Shown here piece after piece: positions 27,232 to 36,483 of a stretch of 64,000 nt of DNA. The DNA is from Geodermatophilus dictyosporus (GTDB lineage Bacteria > Actinomycetota > Actinomycetes > Mycobacteriales > Geodermatophilaceae). The notes under the pieces are model-generated. The model was not told the DNA's origin and did not search any database. It worked only from the letters and a program-made list of their open reading frames with translations. The position numbers were made by a program, and so were the translations under genes. The first letter of the stretch is position 1. Each line of letters starts with the position of its first letter. The DNA lies in the NCBI RefSeq assembly GCF_900115505.1, contig NZ_FOWQ01000009.1:62001-126000 (forward strand). The letters run 5' to 3'.

Positions 27232-27858
27232 GTGCCGCCGCCGTCCCGCCTCCGCCGGCTGGCACCGCTGCTCGTCGCGTTCGCGGTGCTGGCGGTCGCG
27301 CTGGTGGCGCTGGTCGCCGTCCGCACGCCGGCGGGGGCCGAGGCGACGGGGCTCGCCGTCCCGCCGACCCCGGTGCCGCCCGCCTTCCCTCCCACCCACC
27401 CGGACGAGCCGGTCCCCGCGTCGCCCTCGCCGGTGGCGCCGGTGTGCTCGCCGCTGGGGCTGTCGGTCACCGCGGGCGAGGTCGACGCCGGCCTCGGGCA
27501 CCGCGCCGTCGTCCTCACCGTCACCAACTGCGGGAGCGGGCCGCGCGTGGTGACCGGCTACCCGGACGTCGCCGTCCTCGACGCCACGGGCGCGCCGATG
27601 CCGTTCACCGTGGCGCACGACTCGAGCTACATGGTCCGCGACCCCGGCCCCGCCCCGCTGGTGCTGCAGCCCGGCCAGACCGCCGTCACGGGGGTCTCCT
27701 GGTCGGCCACCGTCACCGCCGGAGGGCTCACCGAGGGGCAGGCCCTGCGGGTCGTGCCGGTGCCCGGCGACGTCGCCCAGGTGCTGCCGGTCTGGGTCGA
27801 CGCCGGCACCACCGGGGAGATCGCCGTCGCCGCCTGGGCGACCGAGCTGGCGCAGTAG
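27232..27858 (+). CDS. DUF4232 secreted/lipid-anchored-type protein
   Basis: 208 residues with an N-terminal membrane segment (about 10-30), a Pro-rich linker (PPTPVPPAFPPTHPDEPVP), and a beta-rich domain with two cysteines (about C76 and C103), which likely form a disulphide: VCSPLGLSVTAGEVDAGLGH then VVLTVTNCGSGP. This is the DUF4232 pattern found in many actinobacterial exported proteins. No lipobox cysteine is seen, so it is probably anchored by its N-terminal helix. Function unknown. Tail to tail with the DinB gene, 3 bp apart. Confidence 0.75.
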   Translation: MPPPSRLRRLAPLLVAFAVLAVALVALVAVRTPAGAEATGLAVPPTPVPPAFPPTHPDEPVPASPSPVAPVCSPLGLSVTAGEVDAGLGHRAVVLTVTNCGSGPRVVTGYPDVAVLDATGAPMPFTVAHDSSYMVRDPGPAPLVLQPGQTAVTGVSWSATVTAGGLTEGQALRVVPVPGDVAQVLPVWVDAGTTGEIAVAAWATELAQ

Positions 27859-27861
27859 GGC

Positions 27862-28371
27862 TCACTCGCCGGTGGCGCCGTCGATGGCCTCGCGGATGAG
27901 GTCGGCGTGCCCGTTGTGCCGGGCGGTCTCCTCCAGCAGGTGCAGCAGGGCCCAGCGCAGGCTGAAGTGCTTCCCGTTGCGCAGCGGCACGGCCGACAGC
28001 GCGTCCAGGTCACCGGCCTCCGCGACGACGTCCCGCGAGCGCTGGCAGGCCTCCTCGTAGCGGCCGCGCAGCACCGGCGGGTCGAGGGTGGCGCCGGTCT
28101 CCAGCTCCCAGTCGGGGGTCGCGTCCCAGTCGACGGCGTCCCACGGCTCGGGGATCGGCCTCCCGGCGAAGCGCTGGACCATCCAGGTCTCCTCGACGAG
28201 CGCCAGGTGGTACAGCAGCCCGCCCAGCGTCAGGGCCGAGGGCGGGTGCCGGTGCGCGAGCTGCTCCCGGCTCAGGCCCTCGGTCTTCAGCAGCTGGGTC
28301 TCGCGGTGGAAGTCGAGGTAGGCGGTCAGCTGGACGAGCTCGGAGGCGGTCTCCGGCGGGTCGGTGCGCAC
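27862..28371 (-). CDS. DinB/DUF664-family protein
   Basis: 169-residue four-helix bundle of the DinB superfamily, DUF664 branch. Three family histidines are visible: in GGLLYHLALVEETW, in FSLRWALLHLLEETARHNGHADLIRE (two helix-borne His). Many members are mycothiol- or bacillithiol-dependent metal-binding transferases, which would suit a mshB-carrying host, but no substrate can be named. The GTG at 28371 starts the conserved N-terminus. Divergent from the HNH gene. Confidence 0.78.
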   Translation of the reverse strand: MRTDPPETASELVQLTAYLDFHRETQLLKTEGLSREQLAHRHPPSALTLGGLLYHLALVEETWMVQRFAGRPIPEPWDAVDWDATPDWELETGATLDPPVLRGRYEEACQRSRDVVAEAGDLDALSAVPLRNGKHFSLRWALLHLLEETARHNGHADLIREAIDGATGE

Positions 28372-28490
28372 CGGCCGACCCTGGCACGCCTCCCCCGGTC
28401 GCGGGCCGTTTCCGCACCTGCCGCGCAACGCGCCGTTGCGTCGTGAGTCGCGCACACCTCTGACCTGCAGAAACTGTCGTAACCCGGTCG

Positions 28491-28496
28491 TAGGTT
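28491..28496 (+). promoter_or_regulatory. -10 box (TAGGTT) of leaderless HNH gene
   Basis: TAGGTT, 6 bp before the GTG at 28503, in the DinB/HNH divergent gap. Confidence 0.5.
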
Positions 28497-28502
28497 CGTC
28501 CC

Positions 28503-29990
28503 GTGGAGCGGATGGAGGAGGACCAGCCGCCGGCGTTCGTCGGTGGTCTCCTCGACCTGCTCGGGGCCGGGTCGCCGGAGCTGCGGCGGCTGCCGGTGGC
28601 GTTGCTGTCGCGAGAGCAGAAGGCCACCGAGCTGGCGCAGCTGGTCGAGCTGGAAGCCAAGCTCGCGGCTTACAAGGCGGAACTGGTGCTCGGGCTGGCT
28701 GATGACAGCCCTGACGACCTGGACCCCACGCCCGGTACGCCGGGGGCGCAGCGGGGCTCGTGGGCGCCGGATCCCGAGCTGCCGGGCGTCAGTGAGTTCT
28801 TCACCGCGGAGCTGGCGGTGGTGCTCGACTGCGGCCGCCGGTCGGCCTCCCTGCTGGCGCAGCGGGCCTGGGTGTACCGCGAGTCGTTGCCGGCGACCTG
28901 GGCCGCGCTCGCGGCCGGACAGCTGGACGAGGCGCGGGCCAAGGTGCTCGTCGACGTGCTGCAGCACACCGACCCGGCGGTGGCCCGGCAGGTGGAGTCC
29001 CAGCTGATCGGTGAGGCCTCGAGCTGCACCACCCACACGCTCAGGAAGCGGGCCGTCGCGGCGTTGCTCGCTGTCGATGCGGACGCGGTCGACGCGCGGC
29101 GCAGGGAGGCCGAGCGGCAGGCCGACGTGCGCGTCCACCCCTCACCGCGGGAGGGCATGAGCACCCTGACCGCGGACCTGCCGGCGCCGGTCGCCGCGGC
29201 CTGCTTCGACCTGGTCGACCAGCTCGCGGTGCTGCTGAAGAAGGACGGCGACGAGCGACCGATCGGGCAGCTGCGCGCCACGGTGCTCGCCGACCTCGTC
29301 CAGCGGCCCTGGGACGACACCCGCCCGCCGGTCACCGCCCACCTGCAGCTGGCCGCCACGCTCAGCGCCCTGGCCGGGGGCAGCGGCGAGGCCGGTGAGG
29401 TCAACGGCCTGCCGATCGCCATCGGTCAGTTGCGCGAGCTGCTCGCCCGGCTCGACGCGCTGGGCGTGCGGACGCCCGCGGGCGGGTCGGTCACCCTCGC
29501 CCTCACCGACGACGTCGGCGCCCTGCGCGCCACCACCACGCTCGACCGGCTCCGCCGCCTCGCCCAGCGGGGCTGCCCGACCCACCAGAGCGCCGGTTGC
29601 GGGTGCGCGGTGCTCGACCGGCCCGCCGAGGTCGATGGCTACGCACCCTCCGCCGCGCAGCAGACGTTCGTGCACACCCGCGACCGCACCTGCCGCTTCC
29701 CCGGCTGCGGCCAGCGCGTCGGGTGGGCCGACGCCGACCACGTCGTCCCGCACGCGCACGGCGGGGCCACCGACTGCGCCAACCTGTGCTGCCTGTGCCG
29801 CAGCCACCACCGCCTGAAGACCTTCGCCCGCGGCTGGCACTTCCAGATGACCTCCGACGGCGTCCTCACCGTCACCACCCCGTCCGGGATCACCCGCACC
29901 ACGAGACCGCCCGGCACGCGACCACCCCCGGCCGAACCCCCACCACCGCTGCCGGAGCTCGAACCAGACGACGAACCGCCGCCGTTCTGA
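28503..29990 (+). CDS. DUF222/HNH endonuclease domain protein (13E12-repeat type)
   Basis: 495 residues. An N-terminal helical DUF222 region (about 60-300, with WVYRESLPATWAALAAGQLDEARA) is followed by an HNH domain near 400-450: RTCRFPGCGQ, DHVVPHAHGGATDCANL and CRSHHRLK. The Cys-x4-Cys and Cys-x2-Cys pairs bind structural zinc and the ADHV and SHH histidines form the ββα-metal site. The tail is Pro/Glu-rich. Such proteins are multicopy in Geodermatophilales and mycobacteria (13E12 family). Mobile-element ancestry is suspected, but no intron, terminal repeats or target duplication is visible here. Confidence 0.85.
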   Translation: MERMEEDQPPAFVGGLLDLLGAGSPELRRLPVALLSREQKATELAQLVELEAKLAAYKAELVLGLADDSPDDLDPTPGTPGAQRGSWAPDPELPGVSEFFTAELAVVLDCGRRSASLLAQRAWVYRESLPATWAALAAGQLDEARAKVLVDVLQHTDPAVARQVESQLIGEASSCTTHTLRKRAVAALLAVDADAVDARRREAERQADVRVHPSPREGMSTLTADLPAPVAAACFDLVDQLAVLLKKDGDERPIGQLRATVLADLVQRPWDDTRPPVTAHLQLAATLSALAGGSGEAGEVNGLPIAIGQLRELLARLDALGVRTPAGGSVTLALTDDVGALRATTTLDRLRRLAQRGCPTHQSAGCGCAVLDRPAEVDGYAPSAAQQTFVHTRDRTCRFPGCGQRVGWADADHVVPHAHGGATDCANLCCLCRSHHRLKTFARGWHFQMTSDGVLTVTTPSGITRTTRPPGTRPPPAEPPPPLPELEPDDEPPPF

Positions 29991-30015
29991 CCCGGCCCGC
30001 CCCGTCGCCGGTGCC

Positions 30016-31518
30016 TCAGGCGGGGCCGATCAGCCCGGCGACGATCTCGGCCGACAGCGCGACCAGTGGCAGCCCGCCACCGGGGTGCGAGGAGCCGCCG
30101 ACCAGGTAGAGCCCCCGCACCGGCGCGGCGTTGCCCGGCCGGAGGAAGGCCGCGCGGGTCCCGTTGCTCGACGTGCCGTAGATGGAGCCGCCGACGCTGC
30201 CGGTCTCGCGGGCGAGGTCGGCGGGGGTGCGGGTGACGCACCAGCGCACCCGGTCGCGGACGTCGAGCCCCCGCGCGGCCATGACCTCCAGCACCCGGGC
30301 GGCGTAGCGGTCGGCCAGGCCGGGGGCGTCCCAGTCGACGCCGCCGTCGGGGTCGTGCCGCGGCGCGTTGACCAGGACGAACCACGACTCGCTGTCGTCG
30401 TCGGGCCGGGTGACCGGGTCGTCGGGTGCGCTCACGTAGACGGTCGGGTCGGGCACCGGGCACGGGACGCCGCGGTGCCGGCCGGTGCCGAAGACGGCGT
30501 CGAACTCGGCGTCGTAGTCCTCGGGGAAGAGCACGGTGTGGTGCGCCAGCCCCGGCGTCCGGCCGCGCAGCGCCAGCAGCAGCACGAACCCCGACAGCGA
30601 CGGCGTCGCCCGCCCCAGTCCCCGCCGCACCGCCCGCGTCCGCCGCGACGGCGGCAGCAGCCCCGAGTACAGCGCGGTGGCGTCGGCGCCCGAGACGACG
30701 ACGTCGGCGGTCACCTCCCCGCCGTCGGCGAGCTCGACGGCCGACACCCGCCCACCGTCGCGCAGCACCCGGCGCACCGGGGTGCCGGTGCGGACGTCGG
30801 CGCCGCGCTCGCGCGCCCGGTCGGCCACCGCCTCCGCCAGCCGGTGCAGCCCCCCGCGGACGTACCAGGAGCCGAACGCCTGCTCGACGTAGGGCACGGT
30901 GGCCAGCACCGCCGGTGCCCGCCGCGGGTCGGACCCGGAGTAGGTGGCGTACCGGTCGAGCAGCACCCGCAGCCGCGGGTCCCGCAGGTAGCGGGCACCC
31001 AGGCCGCGCAGCGTCTGCCAGGGCGCCACCGTGCCGACGTCGACCGGGTCGCGGGCCAGCCGCGCCAGGGTGGCCGCCCCGCGCAGCGGCGAGCGGAGGA
31101 AGGGCTGCTCGGTGACCGCCCACATCGCCTCGGCGCGGTCGAGCAGCGCCCGCCACTGGGCGCCGGTGCCCGCCCCGAGCGCGGCGTCGAGCGCGGCAGG
31201 CACCGCGCCGAGGTGCCCGGGCACCGCCAGCCGGGTGCCGTCGCCGAACCGGTAGTCGACGGCGGGGTCGAGGCGCTCGAGGTCGACGGCGTCCTCCAGC
31301 GGCCCGCCGGTCGCGTCGAACAGGTCGCGGTGCACCTGGGGCAGGGTGACCAGGCTCGGGCCGGTGTCGAAGGCGTGGCCGTCGCGGGCGTACCAGCCGA
31401 GCTTGCCGCCGACGTCGTCGGACTGCTCCAGCACGGTGACCCGGTGCCCGAGCGCGGACAGCCGCGCGGCCGCGGCCAGGCCGCCGAGTCCGGCGCCGAC
31501 GACCACCACCCGCGCCAC
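30016..31518 (-). CDS. crtI: Phytoene desaturase-type carotenoid oxidoreductase (CrtI family)
   Basis: FAD-dependent desaturase or isomerase acting on C40 or C30 carotenoid precursors at the membrane. N-terminal dinucleotide fold VVGAGLGGLAAAARLSALGHRVTVLEQ, GGKLGW, FDTGPSLVTLP, and a C-terminal FAD motif GLYLVGGSSHPGGGLPL typical of CrtI/CrtN. 500 residues from GTG 31518, preferred over GTG 31524 because a TACCGT -10 box lies exactly 6 bp upstream. No crtB, crtE or lycopene cyclase gene is in the window. Reaction specificity is not certain from sequence alone. Confidence 0.87.
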   Translation of the reverse strand: MARVVVVGAGLGGLAAAARLSALGHRVTVLEQSDDVGGKLGWYARDGHAFDTGPSLVTLPQVHRDLFDATGGPLEDAVDLERLDPAVDYRFGDGTRLAVPGHLGAVPAALDAALGAGTGAQWRALLDRAEAMWAVTEQPFLRSPLRGAATLARLARDPVDVGTVAPWQTLRGLGARYLRDPRLRVLLDRYATYSGSDPRRAPAVLATVPYVEQAFGSWYVRGGLHRLAEAVADRARERGADVRTGTPVRRVLRDGGRVSAVELADGGEVTADVVVSGADATALYSGLLPPSRRTRAVRRGLGRATPSLSGFVLLLALRGRTPGLAHHTVLFPEDYDAEFDAVFGTGRHRGVPCPVPDPTVYVSAPDDPVTRPDDDSESWFVLVNAPRHDPDGGVDWDAPGLADRYAARVLEVMAARGLDVRDRVRWCVTRTPADLARETGSVGGSIYGTSSNGTRAAFLRPGNAAPVRGLYLVGGSSHPGGGLPLVALSAEIVAGLIGPA

Positions 31519-31524
31519 GCCCAC

Positions 31525-31530
31525 ACGGTA
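31525..31530 (-). promoter_or_regulatory. -10 box (TACCGT) of leaderless crtI
   Basis: TACCGT on the minus strand; 6 bp to GTG 31518 and 0 bp to GTG 31524, which decides the start. Confidence 0.5.
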
Positions 31531-31601
31531 GCCGGGGAGGGCGGCACCCCATCGGGACGGCGCGACCGGGACACCGGCGCACCGGCTGACGGCGGTCGGG
31601 C

Positions 31602-33287
31602 TCAGGACGGGACGGTCAACGCCAGGACGGCCAGGTCGTCGGCCTCGTACCGGGAGTTCCGCAACCGCTCGACCACGGCGGCCGAGATCCGCTCGACGAT
31701 GCACTCGGCGCCGTCCACGCCGGGCCGGCTCAACAGGGCGACCAGCCCGTCCTCCCCCAGTTGTGCGCCGGAGTCGTCCCGGGCCTCGGTGACGCCGTCG
31801 GTGTAGAGGACCAGGGACGCCCCAGGCGGGAGGGGGACGGACACGGGGTCGAACCGGGCCTCGGCGTCGACGCCGAGCGGTACGTCGCGGGCGCCGACCT
31901 CCGACCAGCCCGTCGACGTGCGGAGCAGCGGCAACGGGTGGCCGGCGACGCTCAGCTCCGCCGGTGCGCCGCTGTCGTCCCGTGGTCCGAGCACCAGGCA
32001 GCAGGCGGTCACGAAGCGGAGTGGGCCGGATGCCTGCTCGCGCAGCAGCGCGGCGTTGACCGCTCGGAGCACCTCGGCCGGGTCTCCGGCGGCCGCGGCC
32101 GCGCGGGCCGTGTGGCGGGCGAGGGCGGTCACCGCGGCCGCCTCGGCGCCGGTGCCGCACACGTCGGCGATGAGCACCATGGAGCGCCCGTCGGACAACG
32201 GGGTGACATCGTAGGTGTCGCCGCCCACCAGGGCCGACCCGCCGCCGGGTCGGAAGCGGGCGGCCAGGTCGAGTCCGGGGACGGCCGGCAGGTGCGAGGG
32301 GAGCAGACTGCGCTGCAGGGTGTCGGCGAGGTGCCGGACGTCGGACTCCGCGCGCAGTCGGCCCAGGAACTGACCGATCTGTCGGCCGGCGTGGGCCAGG
32401 ACGTCGAGCAGCTCGGCCGGCACCGGCCGTGACTGCCGTGAGAACAGCTCGCAGACCGCGACCACGGTGTCCCCACCCAGCACGGGGAAGGCCACCCCGG
32501 TGCGGAGGCCGTCGGCCCGCGCTTCGGCCCCGCGGAGGAAACGCGGGTCGTTCCACAGGTCCTCCACCACCACCGGCGCCCGGGACGACCAGGCCAGGCC
32601 CGGCAGCCCGCCACCACGGGCGACCGAACGCCCCGCCGACCCGGCGTGCAGGACACCGACGTCGAGTCCGGGGGCGGTCCACGTGCCGGCGTGCCGGAGC
32701 CGGCCGGCAGTGCCGTCGGACTCCCACAGGGCGGCGACGTCCCAGTCCAGCTCGGCGCAGAGCGTGGCCAGGAGCCGCTCGAACGCGACGTCGGCGTCCG
32801 GCGCCTCGGTGAGCGCCGCGGTGACCCGCAGCGTGGCCGCGAGGTACCGGCTGACCTGGAGTTGGCGCTCGAGGAGGATCGTCGTGCTCGCGTCGCGCAG
32901 CACGGCCACCACCACGGCACCGTCCGGATCGGTACCCGGCACGGGTTCCAGTCGGGACAGGGTCAGGTCGATCGGGATCTCGTGCCCGTCGGCCCGCAGG
33001 GCCGGAACCTGTGTGGTGGAGCCGACCAGTTCCCCCACGCCGGTCCGCCGGAACCGGCTGAACCCGGCTCCGTGGCTGCCGCGGAAGCGCTCGGGCATGA
33101 GGACCGTGAGCGGCCGGCCCATCAGGTCCTCGGGCTCGTGGCCGAGCAGGACGCGGACCGAGGGGTTGACGTAGGCGATCCGGCCGAGGCCGTCGGCGAC
33201 CACCACCGTGTCGGGCAGGGCCTCGAGGAGGGCCGGTGCGGGGAGGGCGGCCGGAGGCGGCACCGGTCCCCCGGAGTTCGGCGCCAC
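31602..33287 (-). CDS. PAS-GAF-SpoIIE (PP2C-type) phosphatase
   Basis: 561-residue cytosolic sensor phosphatase, likely acting on an anti-sigma-factor antagonist. PAS at about 20-135 (PDTVVVADGLGRIAYVNPS, VPALRADGHEIPIDLTLS), GAF at about 160-310, and the PP2C/SpoIIE domain at about 335-560 with GGDTYDV, IADVCGTGAEAAAV and LVLYTDGVTEARDD supplying metal aspartates. The start at GTG 33287 follows GGAGGAGG by 4 bp; upstream codons are Arg/Thr-rich and unconvincing. Last gene of the long minus-strand run. No anti-sigma kinase domain is attached, so the partner lies elsewhere. Confidence 0.88.
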   Translation of the reverse strand: MAPNSGGPVPPPAALPAPALLEALPDTVVVADGLGRIAYVNPSVRVLLGHEPEDLMGRPLTVLMPERFRGSHGAGFSRFRRTGVGELVGSTTQVPALRADGHEIPIDLTLSRLEPVPGTDPDGAVVVAVLRDASTTILLERQLQVSRYLAATLRVTAALTEAPDADVAFERLLATLCAELDWDVAALWESDGTAGRLRHAGTWTAPGLDVGVLHAGSAGRSVARGGGLPGLAWSSRAPVVVEDLWNDPRFLRGAEARADGLRTGVAFPVLGGDTVVAVCELFSRQSRPVPAELLDVLAHAGRQIGQFLGRLRAESDVRHLADTLQRSLLPSHLPAVPGLDLAARFRPGGGSALVGGDTYDVTPLSDGRSMVLIADVCGTGAEAAAVTALARHTARAAAAAGDPAEVLRAVNAALLREQASGPLRFVTACCLVLGPRDDSGAPAELSVAGHPLPLLRTSTGWSEVGARDVPLGVDAEARFDPVSVPLPPGASLVLYTDGVTEARDDSGAQLGEDGLVALLSRPGVDGAECIVERISAAVVERLRNSRYEADDLAVLALTVPS

Positions 33288-33408
33288 AGCCCCTCCTCCC
33301 GTCTCGTCGTGCTCCGTCGGGCGGCGGTCGCACCGGCGGTCGTCGACCACCGCCACGGTCTCACAGCCCTCGACGGCGCCGGTTGCACGTCGCCGGTGGC
33401 GCAGGACG

Positions 33409-34599
33409 TCAGAACGCGTAGCGGATGCGCAGCCAGGGCGCGTGGTGGGCGACGAGCTCCTGCAGCCGCGCCACGCCCGCACGCTTGACGTCGTTGCGGT
33501 AGCGCACGTTCCACTGGCCGTTCTGGCTGCGCTTGGGCTGCTGCAGGTCCGGCCGCCACAGCAGGTCCTCGGCCTTGGGGTGCCAGCCGAGGTTGACCTC
33601 GTGCAGGTCGCGGTTGTGGGTCAGCATGATCACCTCGGCGGCCGCCTGGGCCTTGGCGGCCGGCCCCAGCTCGTCGTCGAGCTGCCGCAGCAGCTGTGCC
33701 CAGTCGGCCTCCCAGCCCTCGCGCAGCACCACCGGCGAGAGGTTGAGGTGCACCTCGTAGCCGGCCTCGACGAAGTCGTCGACGGCGCCGATGCGCTCGG
33801 CGATGCGGCTGGTGCGGACGTCGACCACCTTCGCGTCGACGTCGGGCATGAGCGAGAAGCGGACGCGGGTGCGGCCCTGCGGGTCGAAGTCGAGCAGCTG
33901 CCGGTTGACGTACTTGGTGGCGAAGGAGGCCTTGGCCATGGGCAGCCCGCGGAAGGTGGCCACCAGGTCGGCGACGTTGTCGCTGACCAGCGCGTCGACC
34001 GAGCAGTCGCTGTTCTCGCCGATGTCGTAGACCCAGCTGACCGGGTCGCACTGGTCGGCCTCGCCCTTGACGCCCTGCCGGGCGACGTGCCGGCGCAGGT
34101 AGCCGGTGATCTGCTCGATGTTGGTGAACACGGTGATCGGGTTGGCGAAGCCCTTGCGCCGGGGGACGTAGCAGTACGCGCACGCCATGGCGCAGCCGTT
34201 GGCCGTCGAGGGCGCGATCCAGTTCGACGAGCGGCTGTTGGGCCGGGCCGACAGCGACTTCTTCACCCCGAGCACCAGCGTCTCGGTCTTGACCCGCACC
34301 CAGCGCTCGACGTTGCCCTCGTTGCCGTGCAGCTCGGGGATCTGCCAGTGCGAGGGCACCTCGACGACCTCGGCGGCGGGGAAGCGGGCCAGCACCTCGC
34401 GGCCGCGGGCGGAGTCGATCGCGGCCGGCTCGGCGTAGACGGTCCGGACGTCGAGCAGGCGGGTGGGGGAGGGCACGGGGGCCGGCTCCGTGGGGGAGTC
34501 GGCGGCGCGGACGGCGGACGGCGAGGGAGCGGCTGCCACGCCCTGCTCAGCGCTCCCGGCCGCACCCGGATTCCCGCCCCCACCTGCGGGAACGGTCAC
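33409..34599 (-). CDS. Spore-photoproduct-lyase-family radical SAM protein
   Basis: 396 residues. The radical SAM iron-sulphur motif is CAMACAYCY (Cys-x3-Cys-x2-Cys) with downstream blocks NPITVFTNIEQITGYL and DFDPQGRTRVRFSLMPD, matching the SPL family. It resembles the actinobacterial branch (TIGR03886-like) rather than classic Bacillus SplB; the function of this branch in non-endospore-formers is unknown, with DNA photoproduct reversal a reasonable guess. 9 bp after the GAF-ANTAR gene, so same operon. N-terminal 45 residues are Ala/Pro-rich and may not be translated; GTG 34599 is the first start. Confidence 0.85.
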   Translation of the reverse strand: MTVPAGGGGNPGAAGSAEQGVAAAPSPSAVRAADSPTEPAPVPSPTRLLDVRTVYAEPAAIDSARGREVLARFPAAEVVEVPSHWQIPELHGNEGNVERWVRVKTETLVLGVKKSLSARPNSRSSNWIAPSTANGCAMACAYCYVPRRKGFANPITVFTNIEQITGYLRRHVARQGVKGEADQCDPVSWVYDIGENSDCSVDALVSDNVADLVATFRGLPMAKASFATKYVNRQLLDFDPQGRTRVRFSLMPDVDAKVVDVRTSRIAERIGAVDDFVEAGYEVHLNLSPVVLREGWEADWAQLLRQLDDELGPAAKAQAAAEVIMLTHNRDLHEVNLGWHPKAEDLLWRPDLQQPKRSQNGQWNVRYRNDVKRAGVARLQELVAHHAPWLRIRYAF

Positions 34600-34608
34600 A
34601 CGGGCGGG

Positions 34609-35343
34609 TCAGGCCGAGCGCGGCGGGACGACGTCCTCGATGTGCAGCCGGCCGCTCTCGAGGTCCTCGGCGAGCTCCTCGACCGAGCGCCCGGCGGCGT
34701 ACGCGGCGCTGCGCAGCAGGACCAGCGCGGTGGCCGCGTCGGTGTTCAGCGCCAGCCCGGCCCGGCCGGCCGCCCGCAGCACCGACGCGCGGCGGACCGC
34801 CTCCGGGCCGTGCAGCCAGTCGGGCCCGCGCTCGGCCGGCCAGTCCGACCAGACGGCCGCCTCGGTGAGCTCGGCGGTCACCATCTCGCCCACCGCGACC
34901 GCGGCGAAGACGTCGAGCGCGGGCACCGCCGTCTCGTCGGTGAAGTAGAGGTCCAGCGCGCCGGCGCCGGCGAGGTCCTCGCGCAGCGGCAGGGCCACCG
35001 CCGCCCGGAACGGCGTCTCCGTGGTCAGCAGCTCGGCGAAGAGCGGCCACCGGCGGTGCAGGTCGGCGTGGACGGCGAACACCGGCTGCCGGGTCCGCTG
35101 GGCCTCCAGGCACGGCCCGGTCCCGGTGGTGAACTGCAGCCGCTCGGCGCACGAGGCGGCGGAGCTGCTCGACCCCAGCGGGATCCGCCGCCCGGCCGCG
35201 TCGACCACCGACAAGCCCGCGCCGTCGACCCCGAGGGTGGCGGCGCTGGCGCGGGCGAGCCGTTCCGGCAGCAGCTCCGTGCCGGTCGGGCCGCGCGCGG
35301 TCACGTCGTCGAGCGCCGCGGCGAACCGGGTGGCGATGGTCAT
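34609..35343 (-). CDS. GAF and ANTAR domain protein
   Basis: 244 residues. GAF sensor at about 20-155 (GLSVVDAAGRRIPLGSSS, FTTGTGPCLEAQRTRQPVF) and a C-terminal ANTAR RNA-binding three-helix domain at about 180-240 (ASVLRAAGRAGLALNTDAA, ALVLLRSAAYAAGRSVEEL). ANTAR proteins bind tandem hexanucleotide-loop hairpins and prevent termination, so this is a candidate antiterminator. The GAF ligand is unknown. It sits between the membrane protein and the SPL gene, with a 9-bp gap to the latter. Confidence 0.85.
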   Translation of the reverse strand: MTIATRFAAALDDVTARGPTGTELLPERLARASAATLGVDGAGLSVVDAAGRRIPLGSSSSAASCAERLQFTTGTGPCLEAQRTRQPVFAVHADLHRRWPLFAELLTTETPFRAAVALPLREDLAGAGALDLYFTDETAVPALDVFAAVAVGEMVTAELTEAAVWSDWPAERGPDWLHGPEAVRRASVLRAAGRAGLALNTDAATALVLLRSAAYAAGRSVEELAEDLESGRLHIEDVVPPRSA

Positions 35344-35383
35344 GCCCCATGCTCCCGCGTGGACGCGGAACCCGGGCGGCCGG

Positions 35384-36442
35384 TCAGGGACCCCGTTCCG
35401 GCCGGTGCGTGTAGGCCGCCTCGCGCACCGCCTCGTCGGACTCCAGCCCCGCGCCCAGCGCGCCGCCCACGGTGGCCAGCGAGCTGGTCAGCCAGGCCAG
35501 CTCCAGGTAGTCGCCGAGACCGTCCGGGTGGCCGAGACCCTCGGCGAACAGCGCGCCGGGCACCAGCAGCAGCGCCCCGCCCAGGGCCAGGACGAACAGC
35601 GCCGCGTACAGGGTGAGCACGCCGATGACCACGGTGGCGACCGTGGCCAGGTTGAACAGCGCCACCTGCTTGCGCACCCGTCGCGAGCGGGCCCGCTCCC
35701 ACAGCTGTGCGCCGACCACGAGCGTGACGCAGATGGCCACCACCGACCCCAGGCCCACGACCGTGAGCCGCAGCCAGCCGAAGCGGTCGGCCAGCCGCCA
35801 GATGTCCGCGGTGACCAGTGCGAACACCCCGGCGGCGATGGCCGCGGTCAGGGCCCGGGAGAGCTGGATGGTCAGCCGCCACGGCCGGTTGGCCCGGACC
35901 ATGCCGACCAGGAGCCGCAGGTTGCCCGACAGCACCCGGGCGGTGAACCGGACGCCCTCGGTCGACTCCACGGGGTCGGTGGCCAGCTCGCGCACCCGCC
36001 GGCGCAGCGCCTCCGGGTCGCCGTCGCCGGTCTCGTCCTCGCCGAGCAGGGCGTGCACCAGCCCCACCGACGTCTGCAGCGCCCGGCGCCGGCGGCCCAC
36101 CGCGCCCAGCGCGGGCAGCGAGAGCACCGCCACGCCGTGCACCGGGCTGGCGTGGGCCACCACGGTGCGGCGGTCGACGGTCAGCGGCAGGTCGGTGACG
36201 ACGACGGCGAGGTCCCACTCCTCGGCCAGCAGGCGCTCGCGGGCCGCGGCGACGATCTCGGCGTCGTCGGCCGGCGGCTGCACGAGGCCGTCCTCGACCA
36301 CGCGCACGTCCCAGACCACGTCGGGGTACCGCTCGTGCAGCGCGCCGGTCACGTCGGCGGCGAGGTCGGCGGCCACCTCGGCGGGGGCGCCGGGCGCGGC
36401 GACCAGGCCGAGGACGACGTCGGGCGGTGCGGCGGAGGCCAC
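35384..36442 (-). CDS. Conserved multi-pass membrane protein of unknown function
   Basis: 352 residues. A soluble alpha/beta N-terminal half (about 1-170: DVVLGLVAAPGAPAEVAAD, EEWDLAVVVTDLPL, SPVHGVAVLSLPAL) that looks like a degraded nucleotide- or substrate-binding fold, then about four or five membrane helices (from about 190: ALTAAIAAGVFALVTADIW, VVGLGSVVAICVTLVVGAQL, ATVVIGVLTLYAALFVLALG). GTG start with a GGGAGGGGAG RBS about 10 bp upstream. Sits within the phosphatase/ANTAR run with 40-bp gaps on both sides. No family I can name. Confidence 0.7.
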   Translation of the reverse strand: MASAAPPDVVLGLVAAPGAPAEVAADLAADVTGALHERYPDVVWDVRVVEDGLVQPPADDAEIVAAARERLLAEEWDLAVVVTDLPLTVDRRTVVAHASPVHGVAVLSLPALGAVGRRRRALQTSVGLVHALLGEDETGDGDPEALRRRVRELATDPVESTEGVRFTARVLSGNLRLLVGMVRANRPWRLTIQLSRALTAAIAAGVFALVTADIWRLADRFGWLRLTVVGLGSVVAICVTLVVGAQLWERARSRRVRKQVALFNLATVATVVIGVLTLYAALFVLALGGALLLVPGALFAEGLGHPDGLGDYLELAWLTSSLATVGGALGAGLESDEAVREAAYTHRPERGP

Positions 36443-36483
36443 GGGTGGCTCCCCTCCCGTCGGGGAGGTCCCTGCGGTCGCGG

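Noticed and set aside
28503-29990. HNH protein as part of a group II intron, homing endonuclease or insertion sequence
   Set aside because: No intron, terminal inverted repeats or target-site duplication is visible; the DUF222 architecture is that of the stand-alone 13E12 family.
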